Part shown: piece by piece, positions 1 to 13,184 of the stretch
Numbering within the stretch: position 1 is the first letter of the stretch
How the letters are laid out: each line of letters starts with the position of its first letter
From: Diplocarpon mali
Lineage: Eukaryota > Ascomycota > Leotiomycetes > Helotiales > Drepanopezizaceae
NCBI GenBank assembly: GCA_024741835.1
Contig: JAENRP010000293.1
Span: 1-57,015, forward strand
DNA: 57,015 bases
Direction of reading: 5' to 3'
The notes under the pieces: model-generated
What the model was told of the DNA's origin: nothing
Seen by the model: only the letters and a program-made list of their open reading frames with translations
Database searches by the model: none
Position numbers and translations under genes: made by a program

Positions 1-34
1 ATATATACATATATACATATATACACATATATAT
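1..34. repeat. AT/ATAC microsatellite at window edge
   Basis: The window opens with alternating atatatac/atatat units. The rest of 35-417 shows no gene or structure that I can support. Confidence 0.8.
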
Positions 35-417
35 GGAGATGCTCTCAGATCGTGAGACGACTTGCCCGGAAGACGTCTGGTGCAGAATCGTAGCTGCACA
101 CAAGCGAAAGGGCGCAGGAGATCTGGTCGGGTTGTGAGGCCAGAACACACGGCGGCCCGAGATCAAGGCCCGCCGCGGTGAGAGTATACAAGGACTATGC
201 TTATGTAATCGTACCTTGTATTTACCTCCGGCAGCTCCATGGAACTTGGAATCCACCCCTTTTAGATTCCATCAGCCGCGATGCGCTGCACCATCTACAT
301 GCTGGCAGCAATTACGGACAAACTTGATGCAGCGATCTCCACCTCTCACTACCAGCTGAGAAGCGTCCGACCTGGACTTCCATGTGCACGCTGGACATGG
401 GGACGTCGGGCTACCGC

Positions 418-547
418 CACAGTTGCTGTGAACAGTCGCCGTGAACAGTCGCTATAAACAGTCGCTATAAACAGTCGCTATAAACAGTCGCTAAAAACAG
501 TCGCTATGAATAGTCGCTATGAACAGTCGCTATGAACAGTCGCCATG
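418..547. repeat. 13-bp minisatellite, nine full units plus one degenerate
   Basis: Units of the form aacagtcgctata run head to tail from 431 to 547, preceded by a decayed unit at 418-430. Variation is mostly at the last three positions (ata, atg, gtg, aaa). The last unit ends in an ATG (545-547) that is in frame with CIA2, but the natural CIA2 start is at 875. Bases 548-874 then look like a GC-rich 5' leader without a separate gene. Confidence 0.9.
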
Positions 548-874
548 TCGCGCTTCGACTCGCGATGCGAGGCGAGCGGAGATCCTGTAGCGCCTCCGAT
601 ATCCCGCCGGCACTTTATCGATAAGCAATTCTTCTCGCAGCCATCCCCCGCCATCCCCAGCCATCCCAAGCGAAACCTCATCTCTTCACGAATCCGAAAC
701 CACAACGCATCTCCGCACCAACCTCGCTTGATCGCTCGTCGCGACAGTCTCCCGGACGTGATCTACGGCTTCGGCTGCCACCCCCCCCCACCCTTCCACA
801 CTCCCCAGGCGCAGGACGGCAGCGAAACGAACCTCCCCTCTCTCCCACAGCTGTCCCGGCCCCCCTCTCTCATC

Positions 875-1738
875 ATGGCCCTCGACAACGCCAACCCCAC
901 GATCTTGAGCGAATCGGAGCTCCCGTCGCACAGACGCAGACGCAGGAACAGAGGTGATGGGCCGAAGGAGAGCGGCATTCGAGAGCTGCTGAGGACGAAG
1001 TCGGTCCACGCCCTGGACCCCTTCAACATGTTGGATTCCTCGGACACGGACTCTGACCATGCGAGCATCGAACCGATCGACGAGAAAGAGATCTACGGTG
1101 AGTCGGTCCGCGGGCTCTGAGAACGAGCCCGGGGGAGAAGCTTTCCCGGCTGTACGGATGTTGGCCGAATCTTGCCACCTGGGCCGTTCAGGCTGCCGAG
1201 ACAATCATCGACGACTAGCTCAGATCTCTTGATGTTTAAAGTTCCGAATGGCACCTGTGCCTTCTCAGGGGTGTTGCTTCCCTCGCGAAAGGCTATTGCT
1301 GATGAGAGCCGGGGAACCCAGTGCGCTCTCAGATGATCTCTCAACTGACGCCTCTCAGACCTCATCGCACCCATATCGGATCCTGAACATCCTCTCTCCC
1401 TGGAATCCTTGGGCGTGGTCAAGCTGCAAGACGTCCACCTGACCTCGCCGCCCGACCTAGCGAATCCCGCCGCGCTGTCACGCGTGCTGGTCGAACTTAC
1501 CCCGACGGTATCGCATTGCTCCCTCGCAACGGTAATCGGATTGGGCGTCCGCGTCCGCTTGGAACAAGCTTTGCCTCCGAGCTACCGGGTCGAGGTCCAA
1601 ATCAAAGAGGGGACCCATGGCCAAGCCGACGAAGTCAATAAGCAATTGGCGGATAAGGAGCGGGTCGCGGCTGCGCTCGAGAACGAGAACCTGATGGGCA
1701 TACTGAAGACGATGATGAGGCCCTGCATGGCGGCTTGA
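875..1738 (+). CDS. CIA2: MIP18/FAM96 family protein CIA2, cytosolic Fe-S assembly targeting subunit
   Basis: Two exons, 875-1097 and 1359-1738, joined across a 261-nt intron (GTGAGT donor, CTGAC branch-like site, CTCTCAG acceptor) give 200 aa. Splicing restores the family junction EIY-D-LI-x-x-ISDPEHP. Exon 2 carries the DUF59/MIP18 core: LESLGVVKL, then LTPTVSHCSLATVIGLGVRV with the conserved Cys, then KEGTHGQADEVNKQL. The family works with CIA1 and MMS19 in the CIA targeting complex, passing Fe-S clusters to cytosolic and nuclear apoproteins. The N-terminal third is low-complexity and Arg-rich, as in other fungal members. The reading frame stays open upstream to an ATG at 545 inside the minisatellite, but that extension looks like translated leader. 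Confidence 0.93.
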
Positions 1739-4209
1739 CGGTCGACCCTGCCGCGCCGGGGGGGGGGGGGCGTGTACGTAGCGCAATGAATGGCACTGGG
1801 GCAAGCCCACGCGCCCTCCACCAGCCGCAGGCGACTCGAGGTCGAAATAGCGGTGCCGATCACGTGACTGGCGCGTTGAGCACGAAGCTCCGTACCGAAC
1901 TGTTGATGACTGTTGATGCACGGCTGTTGAGGTGAGCTACAGGACCAGACCAGACCAGACCAGACCATCCCGTGCAGGAGCATGCATGGATATCGCCCAT
2001 CTGCAAAGAGCCCTGGTGTGGAGCCCCCTCAGCGGTCCCCATGCAGCGGTTCCCGTCTTTCTCATCGACGATAGCCATAAGCGCACGAGTTACCCCTGAG
2101 TTCCGTCTGGCGCGTCTGGCGACGCGAGCTGGTCATTCGTCGCAGCCAATGCTCGCCCTGTGCCCCTTTTTTTTTCCCACCTTTTGCCGGGGGAGGCGAG
2201 CCACGAAGGCCAGGCTCAGATCAGACGAAGCACTGCCGTGCGGAGGAAGCGCTTTCTCCTTGCTGAGCCCGATCTCCTCGAGGGGAGGGGGGCAGCAGAT
2301 GTAGGCACACTCCAGGACTCATGTCTGGGACCACGGGTGTAAACTCGCCTGGCCCGGGGAATCCGTGCAGCCCACCGAACGGCGGGAGTCGCTGCTGCGC
2401 AGTCCATGGTCCCCCGTGCTCCCTGCGGCGACCCAGCGGCGATGCCCACCCCCGTTCTGCACGCCACCCCCTTTCGGCCGGACGCGTAATGTAAACAACC
2501 CCCTTTTTTGTTTTCCCTCGGCTGCCCTCGTGTTTCCTGTGGCGAGTCGTCGCCACCGGTCCACAGAGAAAGTCCCTACCATCCATCCCGTCTGCAACCG
2601 GCAAAGGCAGCCTGCATCCTCCAGAGGCCGAGGAGTCTGCGAAGATTCGTCCGCCCACACCCTCTCGCCGCCGTGGCACGACGGCTACGTCCCCGTCCTC
2701 GTAGTATGAAGCCGTTTTCCATGTCAGACCAGCCAACGCGATCAAGGCACGACGAGAGGACTCGGTCGCCGCTAGACCAGAGCCTGTCTCGAGGCTGCTG
2801 CTGGTCTTTATCACGTGTTCTTCTCCTTGTTCTGCTTTCTCCTCTTCTGCCTCTCTTCTGCCTCTCTTCTCCTTCTCTTCTCCCTCTCTGCTCCCTCTCT
2901 GCTCCCTCTCTTCTCCCTCTCTCCCTCATGTCTTCCCCTTCTCTTCCCCTTCTCTTCCTTCTCCTCTCACCGTTCCTCTCGAAACCCGGGTCCCACGCGG
3001 AATGAAACGAAGGATACTCTACGGCTTCGCAAACAAGTATCCCGGCCCCCCCCCCCCCCTGGTCAGGAGGGGACAAACACTTGCCCCGCTGTGTGTCCCG
3101 CCACCTGCGGAGTCCTACCTCCATGTCCGTCGCCCTGCCCTGCTCCCAAGTCAAGCCAAACCAATCTGGCCTGTTCGCGATCATGGTCCATCCCGCGTGC
3201 GCGTGTGGTCGTCCGGGGGGAACGAGGCGCGGTGATTGCAGTCTCAACGCTTTTCTTCCAGCCCCCATGCATTTACGGGGTAGAGAGTGCACGCGCTCGC
3301 AAGAAATTGATACGTACTACCGTGGTGGATACGAGGCCACCCCGCCGCGTATCCACAGTATCGCCGTTCAATCCAGCATCAAGGGGAGGGGGGGGGGAAG
3401 CGGGTCTCTGATGAGAGAGATACGGAGATAAGCAAAAGCAAGAGCAAAAAGCAAAAAGCAAAATTCCTCGCCAGGCCAACTTGTCACCCGTGCATCGAAT
3501 TATCAACCCCACCCTCCCCCTTCGCCCTGGGAGAGCCATCTCGCAACATATTTCGCGGGATGCATTGGTTTTCACGGCAATTACTTGGGGTGGCTACTGT
3601 CGCGATCGCCGTGGAATTCCGGGGCTGGTGTTATGCTGTGGACGCTGTGGGATATTCGTATGGCGGCTAATGGCAGCCCAGTCGAGCCTTTGCGGATGGG
3701 AGCTGAAGGGCACACGTCAATATCGAGGACCCCAGGCCGTTCGTGCGCGGGACTCCAGAGTCGTTGCACACCGAGCAGGGAGGGGACTCTCGTACCGGGA
3801 GGGCAGCTCAGGGTCTACTCCCGTCGCCGTCGTCCCAAGGCGCAGGGTGAGACGCCTCTGTCCCATAGCCATGCAGGACACGATACGCGCAGAGAGCACT
3901 GGCTCGCGACCGTCGGCGCCCTCCAGGGGCCGAGGAGCGGAATGATGGCATTTGGACGTCTCCTCGTGCTCAACTCAGGGTAGCAAGAAGCTGCGGCCTT
4001 GAGCTGTCCTTGAGCTTCCAGTGAGTTGTGATTGGGTTGGTCCGAGGGGCCCAAGTCACCCATCGTTGGGGGAGGAGCTAGAGGCTATCCTACACTGCGA
4101 GAGCCATGCTCGAAACGCCCGCTACCTCAGGACATCCCCCATCTCGTCTCCAAAACATTCGAGACGCCCTCGCCCAACTCCAAGTTCTCGTATCATTTTG
4201 CACTTTGGC
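1739..4209. other. Intergenic, 2.5 kb, no supported gene
   Basis: This lies between the 3' ends of CIA2 and SNU114 and is unusually long for convergent genes. It holds a GACCA pentanucleotide run near 1942-1966, a poly-T/C stretch near 2168-2180, a long pyrimidine tract at 2815-2985, C and G homopolymers, and a purine run of agcaaa units near 3431-3466. Open frames here have low-complexity Pro/Ser/Arg-rich translations with no recognisable family, so I call none of them. No tRNA-like A/B box pair was seen. Confidence 0.5.
2815..2985. repeat. Pyrimidine (CT) tract
   Basis: About 170 bases on the + strand are nearly all C and T, in ctcttctc/ccctct units with few purines. Such tracts are common in fungal promoters and can adopt non-B structures. 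No adjacent gene start was recognised. Confidence 0.7.
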
Positions 4210-7200
4210 TCACCCTTCCAAGACCCCACTCTCCTTGAGAGAGGCGAACAGCTCAGGCTCAAGGAACTTGGCAACGCTAACGTCTTCGCTTAACCCTTTT
4301 CTCCGGCGGGTTTTCAACACAAAGTCTCTGGCGGTCGCTTGGGCACTCGCGGCTTCCAGTGGTCTCAAGATGACGTCCTTGTCGAGAGGATCGCCAGGCA
4401 CGATACTCCAACGGTCAAATACCAAGCTGACAGTGGCCTGTCCTTGTGTGTGGATGCGGAGATCAGTTTCGAACCCGAAAGAGTCGATGACTGGAATGAG
4501 ACCACTGACACGGTACAGTGGCGTCCCGGCAATTGGACCGTCGGACAGGACGTGTCCCCGGCGGCGCGCGAGCACGGTGTAGAGCGATGTGACAGAGTCT
4601 GCAGGTCCGGTCATAGAGCAAGCGTATACTGGCTCCATAAGACGTGGAGAGGCCATGAGGAACGCAGAATAGCAGGCGCGTCGGGAAGTGGGGATTATCT
4701 GGCCACCCCCCCGGAAGATCGCTTCGGTCGCCAATGTTACCTCCATGATCTTGAACCTGCCGTTGCGAATCGCTACAAGAATGTCAGGCGCCATTTGGAC
4801 CGGCTTCGACAGTGGGCAACGGCCAGAACACTGTTCCTAGACAAGAACGTGGCTGTACCAGCAATAAATGAGAGGTATGATCTGGGAAACAAAGACTTAC
4901 GTTCTTCGCACAGAGGACCTTCTCGAGTGGCCCAACTGAAGCCTTGACGGATTGTGTCTCTCACACTTTGTAGGAGTCTCCGATCCACCTGGAAAAGCCG
5001 TCAGCAAACTGGCCCACCTGAGTCCGAGATAGAGGCCTGGGAGAACTTGCCTCGGATGGTAGCGTGTCATTCTGCAGGATATTAGGTCCCAGGTCGTCGG
5101 GTCCAAATGCCCAAATATTCCTCGAGGCAAGCAAATCCCAGCCGTAGTTGGCCTCGAAAAACTTGCCAATAACCTTGTTGGGACTCTTGATGCTAACCTT
5201 GCCGCTCTCGATGTCCTCTGCAATGCCCTGGTCCAGCGGCTCGGCAATCATAGTAATTTTGTTCCTCTTGTTTGGGGTTTGAGCGTAGCACTTGATGGCT
5301 GACTGCTCTACCACTGTCTCGCAGAACCGAGTGACAGGGTCGGAGACCTTGATCTCCATCTCGGCGTATAAGCGTCGAAGGTCGTGCAGGACGCAGTCCA
5401 TATACAGTTCTCCCGTCCCGAGAACTACATGCTCCCCTGATTCCTCCACCTTCGTCGTGATCAACGGGTAACTCTTATTGATCTTCCGGAGGCCGTCCAA
5501 CATTTTCGGAAGCTCGGAAGGATTGATGGGTTCCACAGCCACTTTGAACACTGACTCCGTGAAATGCGTAATGGGCCTGAAGATGTATGCATCCTCCCCA
5601 TCTGGCAGCACCGGAGGAACCAATGTCGCAGATTTGACGATTGAGTTATCTACGCCTCCCAACAATACCCAGTTTCCTGCAGGCACGCCATCTGTCGCGA
5701 CGCTATATCGTGTCTCAGCGATCCAGACATCCGATATCGTGGCCAAAGTCATATCTTCCTCGTCGTCGATAGAGTAACCTTCACCCAGGACTCTCACCTG
5801 CATGCCGGGCGTTACTGTACCACTCATCACTCGTCCAAATGAACCAAAGCCCTTGGCGTCGCTTGTGTTGAACAGCTTTGAGATCTGGATCACCAAGGGG
5901 CCGTCTTGTTTACACTCCCTCATTGCAGCCGCAGCCTTGGTGTCTAGAGGGCCAGTGTAATATCGCTGAACTTTATCTTCGGCTGCCTCGACAGGCGAAG
6001 GGATGTGTTGGACAACCATATCGACGAAGCCATTGGATCCACCAAAGAATTTCTCGCAGACGAGTTTCAGGAGCACGTTCGCATCTCTCTTGTATTGAGA
6101 TGGCCTAATAGTTATTCCTAGGGTCGCCAACGTATCTTTGAGGTCATCTGGGCTTTCACTGATGGTATGCGAGTACAATTTGTAAATGGGCTCAAGAACA
6201 AAGTTCACAAAAGAGCGCTTGGCTCCTTCTTCCATCGCTTTCCGGGTGAAAGATCGCTTTCTGGGGTTGTAGAAGATGTCCCCCCAGAGTCGCCGTGCAA
6301 ACTCAGGAACATTAATCCCGGCCGAGCCTTTTGTTTTTGGAGGAAAGTGTTCAGCGTACATCTTGGCGAAGGATTGCAGCGTAAAACACCATCCCATACT
6401 GCTGCAAGCGAACAGTACATTGCCCTTTTCTGGGCTTAACCTCCTCCTCTCTCCTTGACCCGGGATTGTGTTCTCAATGACAGTATTGACTTCTTCAATG
6501 ACATGCTTCAGTTTGAAATAAGCGTCAGTAGGGGGGATTTTGAGCTCCAGAATCAAGCGGTCCATTTTGTTCACGACGAGTGTAAGGGATAGTCCTTCAA
6601 GAACGGCATGTTTGATGATTTGCTCCGTGTTGACCTGTACCCCCTCGACAACATCGACAACCAGAACCACACCATCAACGAGCCGTAGCGAGGAAGCAAC
6701 CTCGTCAACAAAGTTGACATGGCCTGGAGTGTCAAGAATGTTGAATAGGTGCGACTTCCCCTGTGTACTTTCAAGCACCAGACTCATCGGTGCCGATTTT
6801 ATTGAAATGCCTCTGTCTCGCTCCAGAACATGAACGTCGGTGTATCTTAACTGCTCATCTCTCCTCTTACCGGTTTTCTTCTCTAGTCGATCGGTGATGT
6901 CATGTGTTTCGAGTACCAACATGTCCATAAGTGCCGTCTTTCCATGGTGGAGGTGACCTGCGAATGCAATGTTTCGAATTTGCTCGGGAAAATTCATGAG
7001 ATCGGTCATGAAGCTTCGCTCGAAAAACACTGGCGGCAGATCTGCTTCCTGAATAGTGAACCTTTTTTGTTCAACTGGCGCAATGATGGGTTGCGTAAGG
7101 GGCTGAGCGTCCTCCTCCTGTACCATAGTCTCAACATCTTCTCCATATACCTGCTGTGCGGTAGGGTAGTATTGCTTGTCCTCATGTAGGACGACGGCGT

Positions 7201-7475
7201 TCGAAGGTCCCTCATCTGCGCATGGATCAGTTCTGTATACTACAAGAACAGCAGCGCGCTTACCATCGACCTCCATAAGCTCCTGGCCTGTCAGTTGTGC
7301 TTCATCTTCTGGGTACTCGTCATCGTAGACGTAGGCGCCAGCATCAACGTCATGTTGACTGTCGTCCTCTGATTCTTCTGCCTCACCAATAAAGTTGCCA
7401 AATCTATGAGCGCGTCAGTCGCAGGATGAATTGAATGTTCAACATGGATCCATACTCATCATAGAGGTCGTCCAT
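4210..7475 (-). CDS. SNU114: U5 snRNP GTPase Snu114 (EF-2-like, EFTUD2 orthologue)
   Basis: Four exons, 7456-7475, 5051-7403, 4901-4988 and 4210-4772, give about 1007 aa, close to the yeast protein (1008). The tiny first exon encodes MDDLYDE and joins to [10 protein letters not shown]. The acidic N-terminus is followed by the G domain: GHLHHGKT P-loop at about 156-163, DTPGHVNF, and NKMD. Domains II-V of the EF-2 type follow, ending in [13 protein letters not shown] and a short tail. Snu114 controls Brr2 during spliceosome activation and disassembly. Intron 1 is 52 nt and intron 3 is 128 nt. Intron 2 (4989-5050) has a GC donor (GAG|GCAAGT), required to join TLPSE to [11 protein letters not shown]. 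The head-to-head neighbour is ERG10. Confidence 0.97.
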
Positions 7476-7999
7476 ATTTGCAAAAGGTTTCGCGGAGGAA
7501 GATTTTCGAGGTGTGATGCCTCATGCGATTTGTCGCGAGATAGAGTCGCGAAGCTTAACTACCTATTACCGAAGCGCGATTTTGGAAATATTGTGGTCAC
7601 CCGTGACCTCAGCCTTGCACTTTTGTGGAGAACTTTTGGCAGAAAACGATTGGAATATTTAAACTACGCGATACTGCGATATTAACCTTAGAGATTCCAT
7701 TCCAGGACTTGCTCTCGCGTGCCTCCAAAGTCCAAGTCTTAATCATCACTTGGTTACTTGCTGTAAGTGGCCGCGACCATAGAGAGCGACAGCGGCGCCC
7801 AGGGGAACGCCTGGCCTGAAGGCAATGCAATGTAGGTAACTAGGCGTTGGGAATTCGACAGGCGGTGAAGTCTTGTTGAGCTTCGATTTTGGGAACAGTT
7901 GTGTGGCCTTGAAAGTTGATCCATTTCCCACATTTCTGTGCTCTCGACGTCTTCCTCTTTTCAACCCTCACAACGTCAATCTCAGATAAATTTTTCGAT
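7476..7999. promoter_or_regulatory. Shared upstream region of SNU114 and ERG10
   Basis: This 524-bp divergent intergenic region separates the two start codons and must contain both promoters. No gene is seen in it, and I did not recognise a specific factor site. Confidence 0.6.
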
Positions 8000-9352
<1,353 letters not shown>

Positions 9353-9788
9353 ATTGGTCAGGCGAGAAAGAAATTCTATCAATTAGGCCCAATTCAGACT
9401 TGGTAATAGATTTGCAGGACCAAGCGATACACAGGTATGCACTTATCATGTTTGGCTACCATCGGGCAAAACTTTGCATCCATGACTTTCCAAGTGCTGT
9501 TTTCTTTTCTTTTTCTCTTTCTCTTTCTTTTTCTACTGTTTGTGGCCGAGGCATGACAACTACATTTTCTGTGTCCCTGTGAGTAAGCCAGAGAAGTTTG
9601 GAAGCTACTTGTGATTGAGAAAGGTAAGGCTGAGGGGCCCGGAGGTGAATTTTTAGCGCCTAAATGGAGCTTGGCCTTTCTCCTTATCGCAGCTCGCGAT
9701 AGAAGAAAAGTCCGTCGCAAAACTCGCTGCGGACACCGGTTCTCCAACACTTAATTGGAGATTGAGGATTGTTCCTACCTCCGGCAAC
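9353..9788. other. ERG10-KRE33 intergenic with CT tract
   Basis: This 436-bp region holds the ERG10 terminator and the KRE33 promoter. A TTTCTTTTTCTC-type pyrimidine run lies at about 9501-9536. No gene is seen. Confidence 0.6.
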
Positions 9789-12700
9789 ATGTCAAAAAGA
9801 GCAATGCATGTTGGACTACTTCTATCATACAAAAAATACATGGCTAACATATATTCAGAGATTCGCGCATTCCAGCGCTCATGAGAAATGGCATTCAGGA
9901 AAAGAAGCGCAGTTTTTTCGTGGTGGTTGGGGACCGGTCGAAGGATACCATTGTGTATCTACACCATATCATGTCTGGAATTGATATGAAGCAGAACAAA
10001 TCAGTATTGTGGACATACAAAAAGGACCTGCTGGGATTCACAAGTCACCGGAAAAAGAGAGAAAACAAGATCAAGAAGGAGATTAAAAGAGGGATTCGGG
10101 AAGCGAACACTGAAGACCCATTCGAGCTTTTTGTTTCTCTGCACAACATCCGATATACCTACTACAAGGAGACCGAGAAGATCTTGGGAAATACGTACGG
10201 GATGTGTATTCTCCAAGACTTCGAATCTATCACTCCAAATATTCTCGCGCGGACAATCGAGACAGTTGAAGGTGGCGGATTGGTAATATTACTGCTGAAA
10301 GGCATGACCAGTTTGAAGCAACTGTACACATTATCTATGGATGTACACTCGCGGTATCGGACGGAGGCACACGATGATGTTACTGCACGTTTCAATGAGA
10401 GATTGGTACTTTCACTGGGGAAATGCGAATCATGTCTCGTCATAGATGACGAGATGAACGTTTTGCCAATTTCTGGTGGGAAAAATGTTGCTGCGTTACC
10501 CCCTCCAGATCCAGATGAGCCAAAATCCGAGTCGCAAAAGGAGCTGGATAATATGAAAGAGGCACTTCAAGATACACCGTCTGTTGGACCCTTAGTAACA
10601 CTGGCAAAAACTGTGGACCAGGCAAAAGCTCTCTTAACCTTTGTGGATGCTATCGCGGAGAAGACACTGCGAAGTACGGTGACTTTGACAGCAGCAAGAG
10701 GACGGGGGAAATCTGCGGCCCTAGGTGTTGCAATAGCTGCGGCTGTTGCTCACGGATACAGCAACATTTTCATTACATCACCAAGTCCGGAAAATCTGAA
10801 GACTCTCTTCGAGTTCATATTCAAAGGATTTGATGCTTTAGGATACCTGGATCACGAGGACTATTCCATTGTCCAATCGACGAATCCAGACTTCAAAAAG
10901 GCCATCGTACGAGTAAACATCCACCGACAACATCGCCAGACCATCCAGTATATCAAGCCCCAGGATGCGCATGTCTTGGGCCAAGCAGAACTCCTTGTTA
11001 TTGACGAGGCTGCTGCAATCCCTCTGACTATTGTACGGAAGCTCATGGGCCCTTACTTGGTCTTCATGGCATCTACTATAAACGGGTACGAGGGTACAGG
11101 ACGGGCACTGTCTCTGAAACTGATCGAACAACTGCGGCAACAATCCAGTGGCGGTGGCAAAGCCAATGGAAGTGAGGATGCACAAGTAGCTGATCGCTCC
11201 ACCGGAAAAGCCGCCAAAGTTCAGAGCACCTTCACAGGTGGTCGGTCACTGAGAGAAGTATCTCTCAAAGAGCCAATTCGATACGCAGCAGGCGATGGTG
11301 TAGAGAAGTGGCTCAATACAGTTCTTTGTAAGTATTTGCTATTAGCGCTCGGATCTAGCTTCTCCCCAGAGGTCCTGAGCGTTTGAGAATGCGACTCAAC
11401 GTACATTCCGGGCAATAATGGTGTATGTGCTCTGGGTTTGCTAATGCGAGAGGAACCTAGGCCTCGACGCAACTCTCAGTTCGGTACGAAAAGTGGGCTT
11501 TCCTCACCCTTCCGACTGCGAGCTAGTCGCTGTCAATCGCGATACCCTCTTCTCATTTCACGAAGTCTCCGAAAAGTTCCTGCAGCAAATGGTTGCACTT
11601 TTCGTTGCAAGCCATTACAAGAATTCACCCGACGATCTTCAACTTATGAGTGACGCCCCAGCACATCAACTATTTGTTCTGATACCACCAGTTTCCGGTC
11701 ACAGCAAACGTTTACCAGAACCTTTGTGTGTAATACAGGTTGCCCTCGAAGGCAACATTAGCAAAGCAAGTGTTGCAAACAGCCTGAGTAGAGGAAAGCG
11801 GGCGGCTGGCGACCTGATTCCATGGATCGTCAGCCAACAGTTTCAAGATGACGAGTTTGCGGGTTTATCCGGTGCCCGTGTGGTCAGAATAGCAACGAAT
11901 CCGAACTACATTCGCATGGGATACGGTAAGAAAGCACTCGAGCTTCTTGTTGACTTCTACGGGGGTAAATTTGCCAATCTCTCCGAAGATGCCTCGAGCT
12001 ACGTTGAGGACACTATCACACGGGTAACCGACGAGGAGCTGGCGTATTCTACGCTTCTGGACGACGACATCAAGGTCCGTGACTTGAAGAAGATGCCGCC
12101 TCTGTTCTCCAGGCTTTCAGAACGTCGGCCTGCGAAAATCGACTACGTAGGGGTAAGCTATGGACTTACGAAACCATTACTTAAATTCTGGGGACAAGCA
12201 GCTTTTGCTCCATTATACCTCAGGCAGACTGCGAACGATCTTACTGGCGAACATACATGCGTTATGATCCGAGCCCTCGGATCTGGCGAAGAGGTATCCT
12301 GGCTCGGCTCCTTTTCTCGGGATTTCCAACACCGGTTTGTGAAGCTCCTCCAATATCAATTCAAAGAGTTTCCATCTGAATTGGCCCTCATCATTGATGA
12401 ATTGGCGAGCAAGGGTGCGAAGCTAGACACTGCCCTTCAACATAAACGATTTTCCAAGCAAGATCTGGACAGGATACTGAACCCTTGGGACCTGAAGCGG
12501 TTAGCATCGTATGCCAATAACATGCTGGACTATCATGTTATTCTTGATCTGGTTCCGGATCTTGCTAAAGCATACTTCATTGGTCCTTTAAAGACAGAGA
12601 TTATGCTCAGTGGGCTGCAACAGTCCGTGCTTCTGGCCATTGGACTGCAAGGCAAAGATTTTGACGTTATTGAGAAGGAAATCGAGAAGGTTCAGTCGTC

Positions 12701-13184
12701 ACAATTGCTCGCCCTGTTCATCAAGACCATCCGTAAAATGAGTACACACTTCAGTGACGTAGTTTCAGGTGCTTATGAGGCGGAGCTGCCCGAGCAGGAG
12801 ACTATCGGTGTAAGTCGAGAAGATGCTAGCGGTGCCCACGACGATGAGAATGTGGATGATAAGTTTGTACCTCTAGAGACTGGCCTGGAAGAAGAGCTCG
12901 AGGAAGGTGGCGATGAGGCCCTGAAGGCATTGAAAGAGAAGCAAAGAGAGCTGATCGATGCTTTGCCTCTAGAGCAATACGAGATCGAGGAGGGGGCGCC
13001 AGGATGGAAAGCTGCCGAGGAACAGGTACGAAAAGGAGGGAGGGGGAATACTGTGGTTAGTGTGAAGAGTGCAAAGCCCAAGAGGAGAGCAGATGAAACT
13101 GCTGCTGATATATATGCTAAGGAAATGGGGGAAAAGGCGCACAAAAAGTCTAAGAAGGGATCTAGAATGGAGCGCTCATCGTAG
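9789..13184 (+). CDS. KRE33: RNA cytidine acetyltransferase (Kre33/NAT10)
   Basis: Three exons, 9789-9805, 9859-11327 and 11461-13184, give 1069 aa, the family's length. The 17-nt first exon supplies MSKRA and must be joined through a GC donor (9806-9807) to give MSKRAIDSRIPALMRNGIQ, matching the family start. Domains in order: the N-terminal TmcA-like/DUF1726 region, an ATPase with P-loop ARGRGKS (about 285) and Walker-B-like DEAAAIP (about 388), a GNAT acetyltransferase with NPNYIRMGYGKKALELL (about 641), and a tRNA-binding C-terminal region ending in a Lys/Arg-rich nucleolar-type tail. The family makes N4-acetylcytidine in 18S rRNA and tRNA using ATP and acetyl-CoA, and is needed for small-subunit assembly. 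Intron 2 (11328-11460) is a normal GTAAGT intron. Confidence 0.96.

Noticed and set aside
545..874. N-terminal extension of CIA2 from the ATG at 545
   Set aside because: Ser/Pro-rich translation unlike the family, starting inside a minisatellite; the family start pattern begins at 875.
2216..3945. Several long open frames on both strands
   Set aside because: They translate low-complexity CT/GC-rich DNA, overlap one another in many frames and show no family motif.
4339..4947. Open frame on the + strand opposite SNU114
   Set aside because: Shadow of the conserved SNU114 C-terminus on the minus strand.
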